64,000 bases of DNA, taken from positions 5,109,501 through 5,173,500 of the forward strand of contig NZ_JACMTR010000002.1 in assembly GCF_014267175.1 (NCBI RefSeq), in the 5' to 3' direction. The translations under genes were made by a program, and so were the position numbers. Of the stretch, positions 63,034 through 64,000 are shown in pieces. The stretch is from Pseudonocardia sp. C8. GTDB taxonomy: Bacteria; Actinomycetota; Actinomycetes; Mycobacteriales; Pseudonocardiaceae. Positions within the stretch are counted from its first letter, which is position 1, and each line of letters begins with the position of its first letter. The notes beneath the pieces are model-generated. The model saw nothing but the letters and a program-made list of their open reading frames with translations, had not been told where the DNA came from and searched no databases.

Positions 63034-63413
63034 CGGCCGAGCTCCGCGAGGACCTCGTCCTGGGCCCGGCGGATGACGGGGCCGGCGTCGCACCAGAACG
63101 TGGTCGCGTCGACGACGAACCGCCGGTGGGACCCGGCGGTCTCGTGGATGCAGACGCCGTCCCGCGCCGCCTCGAACCGGAGCAGGGCCGTGGCCCGGGC
63201 GAGGTCGACGAGGTCGACGCGGTTGGTCCCGAGCGCGCTCGCGACCGCGTCGAGAAGACGGGCGGGGTCGACCTCGCCCAGGTAGCCGAGATCCCAGTCC
63301 GAACCGGGATGTGCCTCACCGCGGCTGCGGGAGCCGTGCAGCAGCAGGAGGTCCAGTCCCGGGGTCCGTGCGGCGGCAGCACGCAGGGCGTCGGGCACAT
63401 CCGGGCCGGTCAT
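63030..63413 (-). CDS. mntA: MntA-like minimal nucleotidyltransferase antitoxin
   Basis: A 127-residue minimal nucleotidyltransferase. GS27-28 and D39-x-D41 in HGSRSRGEAHPGSDWDLG give the GSX10DXD active site. By homology it AMPylates the HepT Tyr110. ATG 63413 is preceded by TACGGT (63420-63425, minus strand) at six bases, so it is probably leaderless. First gene of a two-gene toxin-antitoxin operon. Confidence 0.88.
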   Translation of the reverse strand: MTGPDVPDALRAAAARTPGLDLLLLHGSRSRGEAHPGSDWDLGYLGEVDPARLLDAVASALGTNRVDLVDLARATALLRFEAARDGVCIHETAGSHRRFVVDATTFWCDAGPVIRRAQDEVLAELGR

Positions 63414-63493
63414 GGCCCCACCGTAACGGGACCCGCCGTGACCGGGCGCACGCTCGGCGGCGGGGTCGCGCGTCCGGTTGCGACACTGGTCGC

Positions 63494-64000
63494 ATGACCA
63501 CCGCCTCGCCGCCGAGCACGCCCGCCCCGGAGAGCACGGACGTGCTCGTCGTCGGGGCGGGGCCGGCCGGGTCCGCGGCCGCCGCGTGGGCGGCCCGGCA
63601 CGGGCTGGACGTCGTGCTCGCCGATGCGGCCACGTTCCCCCGGGACAAGGCGTGCGGGGACGGGCTGACCCCGCGGGCGATCGCCGAGCTCCACCGGCTC
63701 GGGCTCGGCGCGTGGGTGGACGGGCACGGCACCAACCACGGGCTGCGCGCGCACGGGTTCGGGCAGGTCCTGGAGCTGCCCTGGCCGGGCGGGTCGCTGC
63801 CGGCGCACGGCTCGGCGATCCCCCGCACCCGGCTCGACGCCGGGATCCGGCAGGCCGCACTCGACTCCGGGGTGACGCCGGTCGAGGGGGCCAAGGCCGT
63901 CGACGTGACCTACGCCGGGGGCCGCGTCGAGTCGGTGACCTTCGCCGACGGCCGGTCGGTGCGGTGCCGGCGGCTCGTCGTCGCCGACGGGGCCCGCTCC
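63494..64000 (+). CDS. geranylgeranyl reductase-family flavoprotein (3' end outside window)
   Basis: 169 codons are visible before the window ends. It begins with a Thr/Pro-rich stretch, then the FAD-binding VLVVGAGPAGSAAAAWAARHG and the family signature FPRDKACGDGLTPRAI, typical of GGR-type reductases (menaquinone or lipid side-chain reduction). ATG 63494 follows GACACT at six bases. Substrate cannot be decided without the C-terminus. Confidence 0.85.
   Translation, partial: MTTASPPSTPAPESTDVLVVGAGPAGSAAAAWAARHGLDVVLADAATFPRDKACGDGLTPRAIAELHRLGLGAWVDGHGTNHGLRAHGFGQVLELPWPGGSLPAHGSAIPRTRLDAGIRQAALDSGVTPVEGAKAVDVTYAGGRVESVTFADGRSVRCRRLVVADGARS

Overview
The window is chromosomal DNA of a very GC-rich actinomycete. 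Codons end almost always in G or C, many genes start with GTG, and the gene blocks are actinobacterial (lysC-asd; dnaX-ybaB-recR with the SRP RNA gene beside dnaX; fur-catalase; tadA with its partner gene; an XRE/DUF5753 regulator; a WhiA-family protein; a DUF222-HNH gene). Pseudonocardiaceae, perhaps Pseudonocardia, is my best guess from the overall gene style; this is inference. Many genes seem to be made from leaderless mRNAs: a TANNNT or CANNNT hexamer lies 6-8 bases before the start codon and there is no Shine-Dalgarno sequence. I see no insertion sequence, phage or CRISPR array.

Layout. 1-5.8 kb: a partial ATP-grasp enzyme, a divergent WhiA-family protein and a small Cys/His protein, all leftward; then two TetR regulators and two envelope proteins. 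5.8-12.9 kb: S9 peptidase, ArsC-like reductase, fur-katA pair, MFS exporter and a membrane-anchored phosphatase/nuclease-fold protein. 12.9-17.9 kb: asd-lysC and leuA; leuA is preceded by a 12-codon leader peptide with three consecutive Leu codons. 18-24 kb: regulator, recR-ybaB, N-acetylmuramoyl-alanine amidase, dnaX, SRP RNA and tRNA-Ser(GGA). 24-27.4 kb: a hydrolase behind a 16-codon upstream ORF, a DHFR-like reductase, an Imm5-like protein and a broken DUF222-HNH gene. 27.5-31.4 kb: a metal ABC importer with a DtxR/MntR-like box on its start codon, a YnfA protein and a guanidinium exporter under a guanidine-III riboswitch. 31.4-34.5 kb: a two-subunit molybdenum hydroxylase; three palindromes lie in the region upstream of it.

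34.5-42.6 kb is one leftward operon of C1 metabolism: a DmdA-like GcvT-fold methyltransferase, a MetF-like reductase, formate-tetrahydrofolate ligase, a dimethylglycine/sarcosine dehydrogenase-type flavoprotein and electron-transfer flavoprotein EtfBA. Together these could strip methyl groups from a methylated amine or sulfonium compound onto tetrahydrofolate, oxidise the C1 unit and recover ATP and formate. A GAF-LuxR regulator is divergent, followed by a Tat-exported protein and a GMC oxidoreductase. 46.6-52.4 kb is a leftward aromatic-degradation operon (FAD hydroxylase, NTF2-like protein, FAH-family hydrolase, extradiol dioxygenase, isochorismatase-type hydrolase) with a divergent GntR regulator.

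52.4-64 kb: tRNA-Ser(CGA), tadA and partner, M20 peptidase, amidase, prephenate dehydrogenase, a glycolipid-binding-like protein, a divergent DNA ligase/Ku pair for end joining, an LCP cell-wall ligase, a nucleosidase-like protein, a PH-domain protein, a MntA-HepT toxin-antitoxin pair and the start of a geranylgeranyl-reductase-type flavoprotein.
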